Of a stretch of DNA of 7,485 nucleotides, positions 5,619-7,485 are shown one piece after another. Each line of letters starts with the position of its first letter. Position 1 is the first letter of the stretch. A program made the translations under genes and the position numbers. The DNA is taken from contig CAJUOF010000131.1 in NCBI GenBank assembly GCA_910587905.1, positions 1 through 7,485 of the forward strand. The letters run 5' to 3'. Origin of the DNA: an uncultured Lachnospiraceae bacterium (GTDB lineage Bacteria > Bacillota_A > Clostridia > Lachnospirales > Lachnospiraceae). The notes under the pieces were generated by a model. That model saw nothing but the letters and a program-made list of their open reading frames with translations, did not search any database and was not told the origin of the DNA.

Positions 5619-6044
5619 CTATTCCAACGAATCCAGAAGCCTCCCCATCTCCAGCGTGTTATCCGTGATGGGCACCCAGTGGTGGGACAGCTTCAGCAGA
5701 CATCTCTCATCCGGAGTCTGCCCTTCCTTCTCCAGAAACTCAATGGACAGCTTGAAAAGCTCCCGCTCGCTCAAAGCCACATTACCCAGTACCACCCGCC
5801 CCTTCTCCAGCATGTAGGAGGTGTCGGTGTCCTTCCTTGCGATCATCTCCTCCACCGTGTCCTTCAAAAATTGGTAATGCTCCTGATCCCAGGCCGAAAG
5901 AAACAGGCACTTACAGAGTCCCTTCGTGCAGAAAGGCTGTCTTTTCAGCACCTTCCAGGTCTCCTTGAACCGGTCCATGTGGGCCGTCGATAAAAACAGT
6001 TTTGCGTCCGTCAGCGAACGCAGACATTGATCCTGCCATGCCAT
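5619..6044 (-). CDS. Unrecognised 141-residue protein
   Basis: I do not recognise this protein. It is predicted soluble, with no signal peptide or membrane segment, mostly charged and helical. It contains a cysteine cluster at residues 39, 44 and 46 (FCTKGLCKC) followed by LFLSAWD, plus further cysteines near residues 7 and 116. A metal-binding or redox site is possible but not shown, because the spacing fits no finger I know. It is credibly real: GGGAG lies 5 nt before the ATG, a near-consensus promoter with a 17-bp spacer lies about 60 bp upstream, and a strong hairpin terminator follows the stop. These make it a single-gene unit between hisIE and the SDR gene. The third position uses G and C as freely as the neighbours do, with no sign of recent transfer. 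A regulatory or stress role would be a guess. Confidence 0.75.
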   Translation of the reverse strand: MAWQDQCLRSLTDAKLFLSTAHMDRFKETWKVLKRQPFCTKGLCKCLFLSAWDQEHYQFLKDTVEEMIARKDTDTSYMLEKGRVVLGNVALSERELFKLSIEFLEKEGQTPDERCLLKLSHHWVPITDNTLEMGRLLDSLE

Positions 6045-6103
6045 AGCTGCTCCCCCTTTACTTCACGGAAGGCCGATCCGGCCCTCCGGCGTCCTTTGGC
6101 TCT

Positions 6104-6132
6104 ATTTTACTTCATTTCGGGGGCGGATTCAA
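6104..6132 (-). promoter_or_regulatory. Sigma-A-like promoter of the 141-residue gene
   Basis: Minus strand: -35 TTGAAT (6127-6132) and -10 TAAAAT (6104-6109) with exactly 17 bp between them. The predicted leader is about 50 nt and contains a GC-rich GGCCG/CGGCC inverted repeat near 6071-6083. Confidence 0.6.
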
Positions 6133-6251
6133 GTGTTTTCAGAGCGCCCGGCGACATTCCCCGGCGAACACGTCAGTTTGGCCGATTTTACTGCACCGTC
6201 CATGGCAGGCAATTTCACCTCCATCAAACCAGGTTAGCTGGCGGGCGCCGC
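6133..6251 (-). other. Intergenic stretch after hisIE, possible repeat or structured element
   Basis: This gap of about 120 bp lies between the hisIE stop and the next promoter. A GC-rich hairpin GGCGG-CGC-CCGCC starts right at the hisIE stop (6240-6252) but has no T-run, so it is not a standard terminator. The rest is free of stop codons in at least two minus-strand frames and one plus-strand frame for about 30 codons. It also contains a CGGC...GCCG hairpin with an AAC/GTT inner helix. No open frame has a convincing ribosome site. I cannot assign a function. Confidence 0.3.
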
Positions 6252-7421
6252 CTACCGGTTGGCCAGCTCCCTGGTGACGTCCTCCCAGGCGACGCCCTTC
6301 TGGACCATCAGCACCATGGCGTGGTAGAGGAAATCCGACAGCTCGTAGATGATCTCCTCCGGGTCGGGATTCTTGGCCGCAATGACGATCTCCGTGGCCT
6401 CCTCCCCCACCTTCTTCAAAATCTTGTCGATCCCCTTGTCAAAAAGATAATTGGTGTAAGACCCCTCCTTCGGGTGAAGCTTCCGGTCCTGGATCACCTC
6501 ATAGACCTTCTCAAACACCAGAAGCGGGTTGACATCGTCATACTCCTTCTTCGCCAGCGTCTGGAAAAAACAGGACCTGGAGCCGGTATGACAGGCCGGC
6601 CCCACCTGAAAGACCTTCGCCAGGAGCGTGTCGTTGTCACAGTCCAGATGCAGAGATCTCACATACTGGAAATGGCCCGAAGATTCCCCCTTCATCCACT
6701 GGCTCCTCCTGCTCCGGCTGAAATAGCACATCCTCCCGGTCCGAAGCGTGTCCAAAAACGCCTGCTCATTCATATAAGCCATCATGAGCACCTCGCCTGT
6801 CCGGTAATCCTGGACAATGACCGGCAAAAGGCCGTCCGGCCCCAGCTTAAACTCCCGCCAGGAAACCGGCGACCGGAAAATATCCATGGAAAACCCCATC
6901 TCGGAAAGCCCCGCCTTAAGCTCCATGAACGAGCCCTCCACAAGACCCTCCCCCGGAGAAGCCCCTTCCCCGGCCGCAAGAATCACCCCGGCCACGCCGG
7001 GAATGGACAGAAGCGCCGAAATCCCCGTCTCCGTGCCATCCTCCGAGAGCAGATACACCGGGAAGGAGACTCCCTCCCCCGGACAGTCTTTCGCCGAGAT
7101 TAAGAAGCTCCCCGCCCCCAAGCTCCCATACTCCTCCACACGGGAAAGCGCATCCGGCGTATCCAGCCAGACGGCAATCTTCTCCCTCCCGAACCGGTCC
7201 GAAACCTCCCTCAAAAGCCCCACAGTCTGCGGCTCCGAGGCCTTCAAATACACCATCCTCGCCCCGGCATAGAGATACTTCTTCACATCCTCCACCCGCT
7301 CGATGCGTCCCCCGGCAAACACCGGGGCATCCAGGCCCCGGACCATCCGCTTCAGCCGCCCGATGCTCTCCTCATGCTCTGCATCCCCCTCCGAGACGTC
7401 CACCGCCATCAAAACATCCGC
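6252..7421 (-). CDS. hisIE: HisIE with N-terminal HisA/HisF-like domain, 5' end missing
   Basis: This bifunctional histidine biosynthesis enzyme carries out steps two and three: phosphoribosyl-ATP pyrophosphohydrolase and phosphoribosyl-AMP cyclohydrolase. Numbered from the first native codon at 7421, 389 residues remain. Residues 1 to about 180 resemble a HisA/HisF barrel (FAGGRIERVEDVKKYLYAGA at 35-54) but look degenerate, without clear phosphate-binding loops in the second half. The cyclohydrolase domain (about 190-290) has metal ligands in DCDND (260-264) and zinc cysteines Cys261, Cys277 and Cys284 in ACHTG and RSCFF. The pyrophosphohydrolase domain (about 300-389) has VGEEATE with Glu340, Glu341 and Glu344, and the later E-x-x-D pair Glu360/Asp363. 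Both catalytic parts look intact. In many Firmicutes hisIE is last in the his operon, so hisF or hisA probably lay beyond the contig end. The apparent MLFRS start is adapter sequence. The true N-terminus, perhaps 50 residues, is absent. Confidence 0.92.
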   Translation of the reverse strand, partial: ADVLMAVDVSEGDAEHEESIGRLKRMVRGLDAPVFAGGRIERVEDVKKYLYAGARMVYLKASEPQTVGLLREVSDRFGREKIAVWLDTPDALSRVEEYGSLGAGSFLISAKDCPGEGVSFPVYLLSEDGTETGISALLSIPGVAGVILAAGEGASPGEGLVEGSFMELKAGLSEMGFSMDIFRSPVSWREFKLGPDGLLPVIVQDYRTGEVLMMAYMNEQAFLDTLRTGRMCYFSRSRRSQWMKGESSGHFQYVRSLHLDCDNDTLLAKVFQVGPACHTGSRSCFFQTLAKKEYDDVNPLLVFEKVYEVIQDRKLHPKEGSYTNYLFDKGIDKILKKVGEEATEIVIAAKNPDPEEIIYELSDFLYHAMVLMVQKGVAWEDVTRELANR

Positions 7422-7485
7422 AGATCGGAAGAGCACACGTCTGAACTCCAGTCACGTAACCGAATCTCGTATGCCGTCTTCTGCT
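7422..7485 (+). other. Illumina TruSeq adapter contamination
   Basis: The plus strand from 7422 begins AGATCGGAAGAGC and continues as the standard 34-nt TruSeq index-read adapter to 7455. An 8-nt index GTAACCGA (7456-7463) follows, then the ATCTCGTATGCC segment of the flow-cell P7 end, cut 2 nt short by the window end. It is a read-through artefact at a contig end. Genome sequence stops at 7421. Confidence 0.98.

Noticed and set aside
6129..6224. A 31-codon minus-strand ORF between hisIE and the next gene
   Set aside because: It has no ribosome site upstream, its stop lies in the next gene's -35 box, and another frame is equally open. It is noted as an unexplained region rather than a gene.
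7422..7436. Start codon of hisIE within the last bases (MLFRS)
   Set aside because: These codons are the reverse complement of the sequencing adapter, so the gene is truncated and has no native start here.

Overview
The window looks like one end of an assembled contig from a fairly GC-rich anaerobic Firmicute, most likely a gut Clostridium or Lachnospiraceae relative. The evidence is a HisIE protein fused to a degenerate HisA/HisF-like domain, a compact response regulator/soluble histidine kinase/two-gene ABC exporter cassette of a Firmicutes type, strong GGAGG-type ribosome binding sites and sigma-A-like promoters. Hand counts on sample lines give roughly 55-67% GC for most genes, but only about 37-47% for the toxin-antitoxin pair at the left edge. 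The organism call is inference.

All nine credible genes lie on the minus strand, so the biological order runs from high to low coordinates. It is: partial hisIE (6252-7421); an unrecognised 141-residue protein with its own good promoter and a terminator (5619-6044); a short-chain dehydrogenase/reductase with a complete catalytic set (4519-5367), followed by an intrinsic terminator; an OmpR-type response regulator (3461-4333) and a soluble histidine kinase (2553-3464), overlapping by ATGA; an ABC ATPase (1582-2490) and ABC-2 permease (869-1585), also overlapping by ATGA; and last a RelB/DinJ-type antitoxin (501-794) with a PIN-domain toxin (74-499) that starts at a GTG right after the antitoxin stop. 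No stretch over 300 bases lacks a gene.

The four central genes form a plausible sense-and-export unit. A two-component system probably controls a BcrA/LanF-like ABC transporter, a layout commonly tied to resistance to antimicrobial peptides or to cell-envelope stress. The substrate cannot be read from the sequence. The toxin-antitoxin pair is compositionally foreign and sits directly behind the permease with no visible terminator between them.

The last 64 bases (7422-7485) are not biological. They are an Illumina TruSeq index adapter with an 8-base barcode. The apparent start of the hisIE reading frame (MLFRS) is encoded entirely by adapter, and the true N-terminus is missing.

I found no clear new defence or mobile system. 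The best leads are a degenerate 15-nt (five-codon) repeat forming an unusual tail on the response regulator, an inverted-repeat arrangement around the terminator and promoter upstream of that regulator, an intergenic stretch open in several frames downstream of hisIE, and the RelB-PIN pairing.
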